Below, one piece after another: positions 27,360 to 36,320 of a stretch of 64,000 nt of DNA; positions within the stretch are counted from its first letter, which is position 1, and every line of letters starts with the position of its first letter. The notes below the pieces were generated by a model. That model was not told where the DNA came from. It was given only the letters and a program-made list of their open reading frames with translations, and ran no database searches. Position numbers and translations under genes: made by a program. Source of the DNA: Leeuwenhoekiella parthenopeia (GTDB taxonomy: Bacteria; Bacteroidota; Bacteroidia; Flavobacteriales; Flavobacteriaceae); NCBI RefSeq assembly GCF_020782115.1, contig NZ_JAJGMW010000020.1, positions 1 through 64,000 on the forward strand. Reading direction: 5' to 3'.

Positions 27360-28772
27360 ATGATTGAAAAGTTACTTTTCTTCATACTTATTTTATTATT
27401 AGCCGGTTGCGGCAGTGATACTCCTAAAGCTGACACCGGTACGTATCTGGGTGGCGAGGTGGTGAACCCGGTATCGAATCATGTGATTCTATCTAAAGAT
27501 GGTATTTTTCTGGACAGTATTTCTTTAGATCAAAACAATCGCTTTTTATATCAATTCAAAAACACTCCAAAAGGCATTTATACTTTTGAGCATAATGAAG
27601 AGCAGATCGTATATATTGAGCCGGGGGACAGCCTTTTGCTTCGCGTAAATACTTTTGAGTTTGACGAAACCCTGACCTACACGGGTTACGGTGCTTCTGA
27701 AAACAACCTGCTTATCGAATTTTTCCTGAAGAATGAGGAAGAAAACAACCTGATGATTCAACGGGAAATCTACCAGCAGGATCCGGCGACTTTTAGCCGA
27801 AGTATTCTGAGTTTTAAGAATGAACGTCAGGACATGCTTGATGAATTTTTAAAAAGTCACGATGTAAGCGATGATTTTGAAAGCATAGCGCAAGCCCTTG
27901 TAGATTATGATTATTATGCCAGGCTTGAAGTCTACCCGATGTCGCATTTTGGGGTAGATCGCGTTGACTTTATCAAATCCCTACCCAACTCGTTTTACGA
28001 TTACCGTAAAAAAGTAAACTTCAATGAAGCCAAATTTATAGAGCTTTATCCCTACCAGCGGTTTTTATTCAATTATTTCAACCAGGCTGCCTTTAGAGAA
28101 TACTTCACAGAAGAAACTTACAATCCGCTGTCGTTTACCCACAACCTGCATAAGCTGCGTCTCATTCAGTCTGAAATCAAAAACGACTCGGTAAAAAGCT
28201 TTTTACTAACCCGTACGATCAAAGACTATCTGGCGAACAGCAACGATAAAAAAGGAGGCGAAACGCTATACGAAATGTATATGAATCAAATTCCTTCGGA
28301 AGCAGATAAGAAAGAAATTCGCGATTTATACACGGCAAATAAAAAGATCGAAACCGGAAAACGCATTCCCGATGAGCAATTGCTCACGCTGCAACAGGAC
28401 ACGGTTACTTTTGAAACCAGCATAAAGAAACCGGCATTTATTTTCTTTTGGTCAAACAACAATAAAACCCACGCTAAACGCGCCCAGCAACTGGCAGAAA
28501 GTTACCTGGAAAAATTTCCGGAATTCACGTTTATGGCTATTAACGTAAACGATGATTACACCAGCTGGAAACGCAGTATTGAGCGCTATGACTTTAAACC
28601 TCAAAACCAGTTTCTGTTTACGGGGGATTACAATCAACTGGTAAAGGATCTGGCTTTAAGCTCTACCCTTAAAACCTTTATTGTAGATCAAAATGGTTTT
28701 ATCATTAATGCGCACACGAATTTGTTCAGCACAACTTTTGAAAGCGAACTGCTTACAGCTTTGAATAAGTAA
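27360..28772 (+). CDS. TlpA-like thioredoxin-fold lipoprotein lacking the CXXC motif
   Basis: Lipoprotein of 470 residues (signal ends at LLLAGC, Cys17). An N-terminal beta-domain of about 100 residues (YLGGEVVNPVSNHVILS) is like those preceding thioredoxin domains in Bacteroidota thiol-disulfide proteins. A helical middle part follows. The final 120 residues form a thioredoxin-like fold (KPAFIFFWSNNNKTHAKRAQ, then FTFMAINVNDD, TLKTFIVDQNGFII). Where a redox member would have WCxxC, the sequence reads WSNNNKTH, so the domain cannot do dithiol chemistry. A structural or binding role is likely. It converges on the transaldolase gene across a shared terminator. Confidence 0.82.
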   Translation: MIEKLLFFILILLLAGCGSDTPKADTGTYLGGEVVNPVSNHVILSKDGIFLDSISLDQNNRFLYQFKNTPKGIYTFEHNEEQIVYIEPGDSLLLRVNTFEFDETLTYTGYGASENNLLIEFFLKNEEENNLMIQREIYQQDPATFSRSILSFKNERQDMLDEFLKSHDVSDDFESIAQALVDYDYYARLEVYPMSHFGVDRVDFIKSLPNSFYDYRKKVNFNEAKFIELYPYQRFLFNYFNQAAFREYFTEETYNPLSFTHNLHKLRLIQSEIKNDSVKSFLLTRTIKDYLANSNDKKGGETLYEMYMNQIPSEADKKEIRDLYTANKKIETGKRIPDEQLLTLQQDTVTFETSIKKPAFIFFWSNNNKTHAKRAQQLAESYLEKFPEFTFMAINVNDDYTSWKRSIERYDFKPQNQFLFTGDYNQLVKDLALSSTLKTFIVDQNGFIINAHTNLFSTTFESELLTALNK

Positions 28773-28809
28773 TCCTGAGGTTTTTTAATCTGAATTAACC
28801 CAATAAAAA

Positions 28810-28845
28810 AATCGCCCGTCTTGATTTAAGACGGGCGATTTTTTA
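28810..28845. terminator. Bidirectional terminator between convergent genes
   Basis: A 13-bp perfect stem (28810-28822 with 28828-28840), GC-rich core GCCCGTC, 5-base loop. It is flanked by an A-run on the left and a T-run on the right, so it can end both the lipoprotein and transaldolase transcripts. Confidence 0.92.
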
Positions 28846-28863
28846 TTCTGAAAGAATGGCTTT

Positions 28864-29520
28864 TTAGCTATTCCCTTTTTTATAGTCGGCTAAGAATTTC
28901 TCCAGACCTATATCGGTAAGAGGATGACTCAAAAGACCTTCGATTGACGAAAGCGGCCCGGTCATTACATCAGATCCTAACTTGGCGCAGTCAATAACGT
29001 GCATCGTGTGACGGATTGAAGCTGCAAGGATTTCAGTCTCAAAAGCATAGTTATCATATACCAGACGAATGTCTGCGATAAGCTGAAGACCATCTGTAGA
29101 GATATCATCAAGACGACCTAAGAACGGAGATACATAAGTAGCACCTGCTTTAGCTGCAAGCAATGCCTGCCCTACTGAGAATACAAGAGTACAGTTTGTA
29201 CGTATCCCTTTATCACTAAAGTATTTTAATGCTTTAACACCATCTTTAATCATTGGTATTTTAACTACGATTTGCTCGTGTAATGCAGCAAGCTCTTCAC
29301 CTTCCTTAACCATTCCGTCAAAGTCTGTAGAGATCACCTCTGCACTCACATCACCGTCAACAAGATTACAGATGTCAACATAATGCTTAAGAATATTTTC
29401 TCTTCCGGTAATGCCTTCTTTAGCCATCAATGATGGGTTCGTGGTTACACCATCAAGTACGCCCAGATCCTGAGCTTCTTTAATCTGATCAAGGTTTGCG
29501 GTATCAATAAAAAATTTCAT
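28864..29520 (-). CDS. fsa: Transaldolase / fructose-6-phosphate aldolase family protein
   Basis: Short transaldolase of 218 residues, subfamily TalC/FSA, acting in the non-oxidative pentose phosphate pathway or as a fructose-6-phosphate aldolase. The N-terminal [14 protein letters not shown] and [14 protein letters not shown] motifs and the Schiff-base Lys87 in [10 protein letters not shown] are present, together with [20 protein letters not shown] and FLGRLDD. The gene is monocistronic with a terminator after it and a promoter box before it. Sequence alone does not separate transaldolase from aldolase activity in this subfamily. Confidence 0.95.
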   Translation of the reverse strand: MKFFIDTANLDQIKEAQDLGVLDGVTTNPSLMAKEGITGRENILKHYVDICNLVDGDVSAEVISTDFDGMVKEGEELAALHEQIVVKIPMIKDGVKALKYFSDKGIRTNCTLVFSVGQALLAAKAGATYVSPFLGRLDDISTDGLQLIADIRLVYDNYAFETEILAASIRHTMHVIDCAKLGSDVMTGPLSSIEGLLSHPLTDIGLEKFLADYKKGNS

Positions 29521-29554
29521 GAGGATATTTTTGGTTTATCAATTGTTTTATGGT

Positions 29555-29562
29555 CAAAATTA
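29555..29562 (-). promoter_or_regulatory. -7 promoter box for the transaldolase gene
   Basis: TAATTTTG on the minus strand matches TAnnTTTG, 34 bases before the start codon. Confidence 0.4.
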
Positions 29563-29647
29563 AGCAATTAAAACTTGAATTTTCGTAAAGTTACGTTATT
29601 ATACAAATTAAGTGTTAATGTTACATTTACGTATTAATTTGGAACTT

Positions 29648-30451
29648 TTAGAGCTTGTAATGGTTCAACAGCAGTCGCTCATAGCTTTTACCGGGCAACA
29701 CACCTTTTAAAAAGGTAGAAAAGCGTTGCATAAAAGCCCCCACTTTATAGTCTACCTGTGGTTCTTTGGTATTGATAATTTCGAAAACGGCTTTAGCCAT
29801 AAGCATAGGATCCTCCCCTTCATCTACGTGCTCGTCCATCAAAGCTAAAGACTTCCCGTAATTGGACGCGTAGTCTGAATCTTCACGCAAAGGAGCGTGA
29901 TAACGACCGGAAGCGATATTGGTTGCAAAATCTCCCGGCGCCACGTTAGTCAGCTTAACATTAAATTCCCTGAGTTCCATACGCAAAGCTTCGGTGGTTA
30001 AACTCAAAGCCCCTTTGGTAGCTGAGTACGCACTGCGATAGGGCAAGCCCATATAACCAGCAATAGAAGTCACATTGATAATTAAGCCCCTGCGTTGTTT
30101 ACGCATGGTGGGAAGAACTGCTTTCATCACCGCAATAGGACCAAAATAATTAGTCTCAAAAACCGACTTCAATTCCTCTTCCGGGATTTCCTCAAGCGGA
30201 CCGGTTATACCTTTACCGGCATTGTTTATAAGTACATCAATAGTGCCTTCCTGCTCTAAAACAGTGGCAACGGCAGTTTTTATAGTTTCGGTTTTCGTAA
30301 CGTCAAGTGCTACCAGATTGACCCCGTTAAGCGTTGAAGATTTTGGATTACGACTGGTACCATAAACGGTAAAACCTTTGGTAACCAAATATTCAGCGAT
30401 TGATTTACCAATGCCTGAGGAGGCTCCGGTGATCAGGACAACTTTTGACAT
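29648..30451 (-). CDS. Short-chain dehydrogenase/reductase (SDR)
   Basis: NAD(P)-dependent oxidoreductase of 267 residues, classical SDR. The cofactor motif is TGASSGIG (about 7-14), NNAG follows at about 87-90, and the catalytic Ser and YxxxK are in NVTSIAGYMGLPYRSAYSATK. The C-terminus after residue 190 (PGDFATNIASGRYHAP) is the variable substrate-binding loop. The Arg after the second strand (TSRNPKS) suggests NADP(H). The substrate is unknown. It is monocistronic, between the transaldolase gene and the SRP RNA gene. Confidence 0.93.
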   Translation of the reverse strand: MSKVVLITGASSGIGKSIAEYLVTKGFTVYGTSRNPKSSTLNGVNLVALDVTKTETIKTAVATVLEQEGTIDVLINNAGKGITGPLEEIPEEELKSVFETNYFGPIAVMKAVLPTMRKQRRGLIINVTSIAGYMGLPYRSAYSATKGALSLTTEALRMELREFNVKLTNVAPGDFATNIASGRYHAPLREDSDYASNYGKSLALMDEHVDEGEDPMLMAKAVFEIINTKEPQVDYKVGAFMQRFSTFLKGVLPGKSYERLLLNHYKL

Positions 30452-30480
30452 AATGTGCGTTTAATGGCGAAGAATTTACG

Positions 30481-30488
30481 CAAATATA
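30481..30488 (-). promoter_or_regulatory. -7 promoter box for the SDR gene
   Basis: TATATTTG on the minus strand matches TAnnTTTG. It lies 29 bases before the SDR ATG and just after the SRP RNA terminator. Confidence 0.5.
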
Positions 30489-30494
30489 AGGCAT

Positions 30495-30598
30495 AAAAAA
30501 AGGCAAGCTACCTACATCACACCGCTACGACCATCTACCCTTGCTGCGTTCCCGCCCTGGGGGAATTCGACAGGAGCTGGTTGTGTAGGACTTGCCGG
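30495..30598 (-). ncRNA. ffs: Signal recognition particle 4.5S RNA
   Basis: Small bacterial-type SRP RNA of about 96 nt. It contains the conserved domain IV tetraloop and internal loop read on the minus strand (GGGCGGGAACGCAGCAAGG, 30540-30558), which binds Ffh. The ends pair: GGCAAG near 30591-30596 with CTTGCC at 30502-30507. The 3' stem is followed by a run of T (30495-30501), forming the terminator. It helps target nascent membrane and secreted proteins. Confidence 0.96.
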
Positions 30599-30601
30599 GT
30601 G

Positions 30602-30631
30602 CAAATATACATTACCTATCTGCTTTGCCAA
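30602..30631 (-). promoter_or_regulatory. Complete flavobacterial promoter of the SRP RNA gene
   Basis: On the minus strand TTG (30629-30631) and TATATTTG (30602-30609) are separated by 19 bases, fitting the TTG-N17-23-TAnnTTTG consensus. The expected start falls at about 30597, the 5' end of the SRP RNA. Confidence 0.75.
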
Positions 30632-30685
30632 AGGTTTTTTAAACTGAATTTATTGATTTAACTTCATCCCCAAATTCCAAAACAC

Positions 30686-31744
30686 ATGCGCATTTCTAAT
30701 CTTCTCGTTATCTTGTCTTTAGGCATCTTCTTAGTCTCCTGCGGAAACGGAAAAGATCTCACCAAAAGTTTTTCGATCGTTGTTGACAAGCCTTTAGAGA
30801 GTTTAAAAAACGGCGAAAACATCACGATAAGCCTTAAACCAAAGGGTGATATTGTGCTTGATTCGGTAGTTTATCAGCTCGACAATACGAGAATAGGCAG
30901 CCAGCCGGGACTCGAGGCCCTTTCCTATACCCTTAATGAACAAAAGCTCGGCAAAAAGCAACTGCAGGCAACCTTATACGCAGGCGATAAAACCGCTGTT
31001 CTTAACGAAACGCTCATTTTGCTGTCTTCAGAAACTCCCGTGCTGTATACCTACGAAATAGTCAATACCTTTCCGCACGCCAAAGAATCGTATACACAGG
31101 GACTTGAATTTCACAAGGACAGCCTTTATGAAAGTATTGGGGAGTATGGTAAATCGGCCCTGCTTAAAACCGATTTGCAAAGCGGAACAATTCTAAAGCG
31201 CATTGATCTTGACAAAACGTATTTCGCCGAAGGCTTAACTATTTTAAATGAAAAATTGATACAGCTAACCTGGCGTGAGAAAATGGGTTTTATTTACGAT
31301 CTCGACAGCTTTAAAAAAACCGGAAGCTTTCAATATGGTCAAAGTAAAGAAGGATGGGGCCTTTGTAATGATGGTAAAAACATCTATAAATCTGACGGTA
31401 CCGAAAAAATCTGGATTTTAGATCCCGAAACCTATGCCGAGACCGGCTATTTTGAAGTGGTTGACAATAAGAAAGTACGCTCCAAGTTTAATGAACTCGA
31501 GTGGGTTGAAGGCAAAATTTATGCAAACAGTTATCAGTTTGACAGCATCACTATAATCAATCCCGAGACCGGTGCTATTGAAGGCGTTGTCGATCTCAGA
31601 TCACTCAAGAAACAAATAGGCTCTATTACCGATGATGCTAATGAAGTACTCAATGGGATTGCCTATGATTCAAAAAATCAAAAGCTTTATGTAACCGGCA
31701 AACACTGGGACAAATTATTTGAAATACGCATTTTCAAAAAATAA
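30686..31744 (+). CDS. Glutaminyl-peptide cyclotransferase lipoprotein
   Basis: Lipoprotein of 352 residues (signal ends at GIFLVSC, Cys19). A short N-terminal beta-domain (about 25-115) is followed by a five-bladed propeller of the plant/bacterial glutamine cyclotransferase type: HAKESYTQGLEFHKDSLYES, YFAEGLTILNEKLIQLTWRE, WGLCNDGKNIYKSDGTEKI, LEWVEGKIYANSY and LNGIAYDSKNQKLYVTGKHW. The enzyme converts N-terminal Gln of exported proteins to pyroglutamate. It is the first gene of a tight rightward run, 8 bases before the next start. This fits a cell whose secreted proteins mostly expose Gln after signal cleavage. Confidence 0.92.
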   Translation: MRISNLLVILSLGIFLVSCGNGKDLTKSFSIVVDKPLESLKNGENITISLKPKGDIVLDSVVYQLDNTRIGSQPGLEALSYTLNEQKLGKKQLQATLYAGDKTAVLNETLILLSSETPVLYTYEIVNTFPHAKESYTQGLEFHKDSLYESIGEYGKSALLKTDLQSGTILKRIDLDKTYFAEGLTILNEKLIQLTWREKMGFIYDLDSFKKTGSFQYGQSKEGWGLCNDGKNIYKSDGTEKIWILDPETYAETGYFEVVDNKKVRSKFNELEWVEGKIYANSYQFDSITIINPETGAIEGVVDLRSLKKQIGSITDDANEVLNGIAYDSKNQKLYVTGKHWDKLFEIRIFKK

Positions 31745-31752
31745 ATTGAAGC

Positions 31753-33300
31753 GTGAAAAGTCAATTCGCATTTCTGTATAAGACTTCGCTCTTCCTTGTA
31801 GCACTTGTGAGTTTAGCATCGTGCAGAGATGATTTTGAGCCCGAGCGCAGTACAGGAAAACTCGAATTTTCAAGAGACACCCTATATCTCGACACGGTTT
31901 TTTCAAATATTGGCAGCAGCACCTATACCCTTAAAGTTTTCAACCGCAGTGACGCGTTTATACGTATCCCGCAGGTAGGCCTGGCCAGGGGTGAAAATTC
32001 GGCATATCGCCTCAATATTGACGGCCGTGCCGGAAAAGTTTTTAATGAAGTAGAAATTTTACCCCGCGACAGTATTTTTATTTTTATAGAAACCACGCTA
32101 GATGCTCAAAATAATGATCAGCTTATCTACACAGATCAGATTGTTTTTGACGCTGAGCCTTACACCCAGAAAGTCGAACTCGTGACCCTTGTGCAAGATG
32201 CTGAATTTCTTTTTCCAGGTAGAAATGCCCAGGGTATTAAAGAGACTTTACAAATAGGGATTGATGAAGCGGGCGAACCCATCCTGATAGAAGGTTTTGT
32301 TCTTGCTGACGATCAATTGCGCTTTACCAATGAGAAGCCTTATGTTATTTACGGCTACGCCGGAATCGCTGACGGAAAAACTATGATCATCGAGGCAGGA
32401 GCACGACTGCATTTTCACGACAACAGCGGCATTATTGTGGGCAATGGCGGAAGGATTGAAGCTAACGGAAGCTTAAGCACGGACCCGGAAACCTTAGAAA
32501 ATGAAATTATTTTAGAAGGAGATCGTCTCGAGCCCGAGTATGCTGCTGTGCCCGGACAATGGGGTACCGTCTGGTTTACACCGGGAAGTACCGGGCTTCT
32601 GAATTATGTAACCCTAAAAAACAGCAATCTGGGTATCCTGGCAGATGGTAATACCGGCAATGCGGAAGCCGATATCCAATTGAAAAACACGCAAATCTAT
32701 AACAGCGCTCTGGTAGGTCTATATGCCGTTACCGCTTCTATTGATGCTGAAAACCTGATAGTAGGCAATTCGGGGATTTCCAATCTGTGGATCAGGATGG
32801 GCGGTAGCTACAGCTTTACGCACAGTACCTTTGCTAATTATTGGAATCAAAGTTTTCGCAACACCCCGGCCGTACAGATTGACAATTTTTTGGAGACCGA
32901 AGATGCCCTGCTTACTTCAGGCCTAACAAAGGCCGATTTTGTAAATTGCATCGTTTACGGTAACAGATCTGAAGAATTGGGATTACGGTCTATTGAAGCA
33001 ATACCTTTCAATTTTTCATTCAGTAACAGTCTAATTCGGTTTGATGATCGTTTTGGTGAATTTTCGGCTTTGCCAAACTATGACTTTACAGATACAGCTA
33101 AATATCAAATGATTAAACGCAGTGAAGATCCTGATTTTGAAAACACAGCAACTAACGGGTATCGTATAGGCTTAAATTCTGCTGCCCGGGCATTGGGTAA
33201 TGCTACAGGAGCTGCTCGCGTACCCCGGGACATTAGCGGTACAGAACGCAACAACAACCCGGATGCCGGGGCTTATCAGGCTACAAATCTTGACAATTAG
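31753..33300 (+). CDS. Surface lipoprotein, probable right-handed beta-helix
   Basis: Lipoprotein of 515 residues starting with GTG at 31753 (signal ends at VSLASC). An N-terminal beta-sandwich (LEFSRDTLYLDTVFSNIGSS, residues about 35-140) precedes repeated short-strand coils typical of parallel beta-helix proteins: AGARLHFHDNSGIIVGNGGRI, LKNSNLGILADGNTGNA, IYNSALVGLYAVTASIDAENL. The C-terminal PRDISGTERNNNPDAGAYQ is a common closing motif of polymorphic beta-helix repeats. The function is probably carbohydrate or surface binding (inferred). Its stop is directly followed by the next start codon, so they are coupled. Confidence 0.8.
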   Translation: MKSQFAFLYKTSLFLVALVSLASCRDDFEPERSTGKLEFSRDTLYLDTVFSNIGSSTYTLKVFNRSDAFIRIPQVGLARGENSAYRLNIDGRAGKVFNEVEILPRDSIFIFIETTLDAQNNDQLIYTDQIVFDAEPYTQKVELVTLVQDAEFLFPGRNAQGIKETLQIGIDEAGEPILIEGFVLADDQLRFTNEKPYVIYGYAGIADGKTMIIEAGARLHFHDNSGIIVGNGGRIEANGSLSTDPETLENEIILEGDRLEPEYAAVPGQWGTVWFTPGSTGLLNYVTLKNSNLGILADGNTGNAEADIQLKNTQIYNSALVGLYAVTASIDAENLIVGNSGISNLWIRMGGSYSFTHSTFANYWNQSFRNTPAVQIDNFLETEDALLTSGLTKADFVNCIVYGNRSEELGLRSIEAIPFNFSFSNSLIRFDDRFGEFSALPNYDFTDTAKYQMIKRSEDPDFENTATNGYRIGLNSAARALGNATGAARVPRDISGTERNNNPDAGAYQATNLDN

Positions 33301-35799
33301 ATGCTCAAAAAACTAATTTATACCGCCATTTTTACGCTTAGTCTATTAAAAGCGCAGGCGCAGGCTCCGGAGCTTGAAGCTACCGGAGACCAAATCTACT
33401 GCCCCGGTTCTGAGATTTCAATCGTCGAAGATTTTACACTGACTAATGCTTCAGGTACGGCAATAAACGCGATTTATGTTCAAATTTCAAGTGGCTATGA
33501 GCAGGGCCGTGATTTTTTGCGTTACAATGGGAGTAATACGGCAATAACCCCCAGTTTTACAGCTTCCAGCGGTAAATTACAACTTAGTTTCCCTTCTACT
33601 TTGACTCCTGCTGAGATAGAAACAGCCATAAAAAACGTAGGTTATCGCAGTACCAACACCAACGTAAGCGGCATTAAAGAAATTTCGATCACCATTGGCG
33701 ATGCCAACTATTTACCATCAACCGGACATTACTATAAATACTTTCCGGATGCCGGAATCTCCTGGGATGCAGCCCGTGCTGAGGCTGAGACCGAAGATTA
33801 TTACGGCTTAACCGGTTACCTCGCTACCATAACAACTCCAGATGAAGCCCAGCTTGCAGGAAAACAATCTAGTGGAAACGGCTGGCTTGGGGGTACAGAT
33901 CGGGAAACCGAAGGCGTCTGGAAATGGGTTACCGGACCTGAAGGAGCTAACGGCGGTTTGATATTCTGGAACGGAGGAGCTAATGGCTCAACTCCCAATT
34001 ACGCAAATTGGAACGTCAATCAGCCTGATAATGCTCACGGCGGGGACGGTGAAGACTATTTACACGTTACAGCTCCCAGTATTGGCAACCCGGGGTCCTG
34101 GAATGATTTGCGGCTAAATGGTGATCCTTCGGGAGATTATCAGCCTCAGGGATTTGTAGTAGAATTTGGTGGCATGCCTAACGATCCGGTTCTTAAAATA
34201 GCTACCTCATCACAAATACGGGTTGCAGCTGTAGTAAGTACTACCGGCGACACCCGTTGCGGTCCGGGCGCAGTAAGCCTGAATGCTCAGGGAACCGGGG
34301 GAGAACTTCATTGGTATGACAGTGCCACCGGCGGAAATCTTCTGTTTACAGGGGCCAACTTCACAACCAACATAAACACAACAACCACTTTTTTTATCGC
34401 CGCAGAACCCGCGGGCTGCACTTCAGGCAGCAGGCGCTCGGTTCAGGCTCTTGTACTCGAGCCGGTGAATGTTGCTGCCCAAATTGATGTTTTTAATTGT
34501 GATGAAGATGGTACTCCTGACGGTTTTACAGTTTTTAACCTCAACACTATTGCCGCAGATATCTCAAATTCATCTTCTGAAACGGTAATTTTTTATACAA
34601 ATCGCACAGATGCCGAGAATAATGACACTACAACCAGAATCAGTTCTTCAGACTACGACAGCAGCGCTGGCAATACACTTTATGCCCGCACCCAAAATAC
34701 GAATGGTTGTTTTGGGATAACCCGGGTAAATCTGGAAGTTTCGACCACCTCCTTTCCTTCCGGTTTTGTTTATGATCTTGCTAATTGTGATACCGACGGT
34801 GCTATTGACGGCTATTTTGACTTTGATCTCAATGAGGCCACGCCGGCAATGCTGGCCCAGTTTCCGCAAGGCAGTAACCTGAGTGTTTCGTATTACCGCA
34901 CCCGGGATGAAGCGCTTCTTGATCAAAATGAAATACCTCTTAACAACCCCTACCGCAACGAGACTGCAGATGAGCAGGTTGTTTACGTTCGGGTTGAAGA
35001 CAATTCCGGCAACCGCTGTTATGGAGTAGGACCCCATTTAAGATTGCAGGTATTACCCGTACCTGAATTTGAAATCTTCAATGAAGGTCGTTTTTGCAGT
35101 ACCGCTGCCTCATATACTCTCGAAACTATAAATGCACAGGGCTCCTACAGTTACGAATGGCGTGATGAACAGGGTATTTTATTGAGTACCGAATCTTTTG
35201 TAGTCGTCACGACTCCCGGAATTTATACCGTTAGCGCCGGCAACGGGGCGTGTGTCTCCGAAACTCAGCAAATTGAAGTCATCGCCTCTGAAGCCGCTAC
35301 GCTTAGCACCGAAAATATCGAAGTAATCAGCGAGGGCGAATTTAATACCGTACGTATTATTAATAGCGCCAATCTGGGTCAGGGCGATTATGAGTTCGCT
35401 CTGGGAGATGAGCTGGGACCCTATCGTGACGAACCCCTTTTTGAACGGGTTACTCCGGGATTTAAAACCCTATTTGTTCGGGATAAAAATGGATGCGGTA
35501 TCAGCAGTATTGAAATCCCCATACTGGGTTTTCCCAAATACTTTACGCCAAACAACGATGGTTATCACGATACGTGGGAGCCACTTGGGCTTAGTACACA
35601 GGACTATAGCGCAGTAAGTATCACTATTTTTGATCGTTATGGAAAACTTCTAAAAGCGCTTTATGGCTTTGGCGAAAGCTGGGATGGTACCACCCGTAAT
35701 CGCGCGCTTCCTTCAGACGATTACTGGTATCGAGTAGAACTTACCGATTTAGATGGGGTGGTTACTCGTTTTAACGGCCATTTCACTTTAAAACGTTAG
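33301..35799 (+). CDS. T9SS type B secreted protein with C-type lectin domain
   Basis: Exported protein of 832 residues. The signal peptide covers 1-20 and cleavage would leave Gln21. A C-type lectin-like domain lies at about 143-290, with the strands GHYYKYFPDAGISWDAARAEA, WLGGTDRETEGVWKWVTG and NYANWNVNQPDN. Two or more Ig-like/PKD-like segments with Cys follow (residues 310-700). The last 85 residues (FPKYFTPNNDGYHDTWEP, ITIFDRYGKLLKAL, WDGTTRNRALPSDDYWYRV) are the type B sorting domain that sends proteins through the type IX system. The protein is presumably a cell-surface or released adhesin. Start and preceding stop abut. Confidence 0.93.
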   Translation: MLKKLIYTAIFTLSLLKAQAQAPELEATGDQIYCPGSEISIVEDFTLTNASGTAINAIYVQISSGYEQGRDFLRYNGSNTAITPSFTASSGKLQLSFPSTLTPAEIETAIKNVGYRSTNTNVSGIKEISITIGDANYLPSTGHYYKYFPDAGISWDAARAEAETEDYYGLTGYLATITTPDEAQLAGKQSSGNGWLGGTDRETEGVWKWVTGPEGANGGLIFWNGGANGSTPNYANWNVNQPDNAHGGDGEDYLHVTAPSIGNPGSWNDLRLNGDPSGDYQPQGFVVEFGGMPNDPVLKIATSSQIRVAAVVSTTGDTRCGPGAVSLNAQGTGGELHWYDSATGGNLLFTGANFTTNINTTTTFFIAAEPAGCTSGSRRSVQALVLEPVNVAAQIDVFNCDEDGTPDGFTVFNLNTIAADISNSSSETVIFYTNRTDAENNDTTTRISSSDYDSSAGNTLYARTQNTNGCFGITRVNLEVSTTSFPSGFVYDLANCDTDGAIDGYFDFDLNEATPAMLAQFPQGSNLSVSYYRTRDEALLDQNEIPLNNPYRNETADEQVVYVRVEDNSGNRCYGVGPHLRLQVLPVPEFEIFNEGRFCSTAASYTLETINAQGSYSYEWRDEQGILLSTESFVVVTTPGIYTVSAGNGACVSETQQIEVIASEAATLSTENIEVISEGEFNTVRIINSANLGQGDYEFALGDELGPYRDEPLFERVTPGFKTLFVRDKNGCGISSIEIPILGFPKYFTPNNDGYHDTWEPLGLSTQDYSAVSITIFDRYGKLLKALYGFGESWDGTTRNRALPSDDYWYRVELTDLDGVVTRFNGHFTLKR

Positions 35800-35807
35800 A
35801 ATTGAAG

Positions 35808-36140
35808 ATGGAAACCCTTCGGCTCTTTTCATACGGAACCCTTCAGCATAGCGATATACAGCAAAATTTGTTTAAGCGGAAACTGGAAGGTACGGCCGAT
35901 AAAATACTGGGGTATAAGTTGGGAACCATTACCCTTCCTGAAAATCACCCGAATGCGCAAACCTATTTTATAGCTATTTATACCGGTGATGAAAAAGATA
36001 TTCTCGATGGAATTTGCTATACCATAAACGCATCAGAACTAAGTCTGGTCGATGACTATGAAGGACCCGCATACGAGCGTGCAACGGTTATTTCAAATTC
36101 GGGCAAAAAGGTTTTGATTTATAGAAGACCGATACACTAG
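35808..36140 (+). CDS. Gamma-glutamylcyclotransferase (AIG2-like) family protein
   Basis: Cytoplasmic protein of 110 residues. The ATG at 35808 is preferred over a TTG two codons upstream. The fold signature LFSYGTLQHSDIQQNLF at the N-terminus and VDDYEGPAYERATV near the C-terminus, including the conserved acidic residue in DDYEG, fit the GGCT/AIG2 family. Members cyclise gamma-glutamyl amines to 5-oxoproline, although many bacterial ones are untested. It is nine bases downstream of the T9SS protein gene and is the last gene of the glutaminyl cyclotransferase operon. Confidence 0.85.
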   Translation: METLRLFSYGTLQHSDIQQNLFKRKLEGTADKILGYKLGTITLPENHPNAQTYFIAIYTGDEKDILDGICYTINASELSLVDDYEGPAYERATVISNSGKKVLIYRRPIH

Positions 36141-36320
36141 TTTTAAATCTTAGTAATTTTTCTTCGATATATATAATTTTTGCTTATATCGATCTTTTGG
36201 TGTATTTTTTTTAACAATAAAATAGACCATATTCCGCTTTTTAGGCTCAACTACACAGAATGCATTTTTTTTCAGGTTTTCAGAAAAAACACCATAGATT
36301 CGTTGTAAAATCAACCAAAT

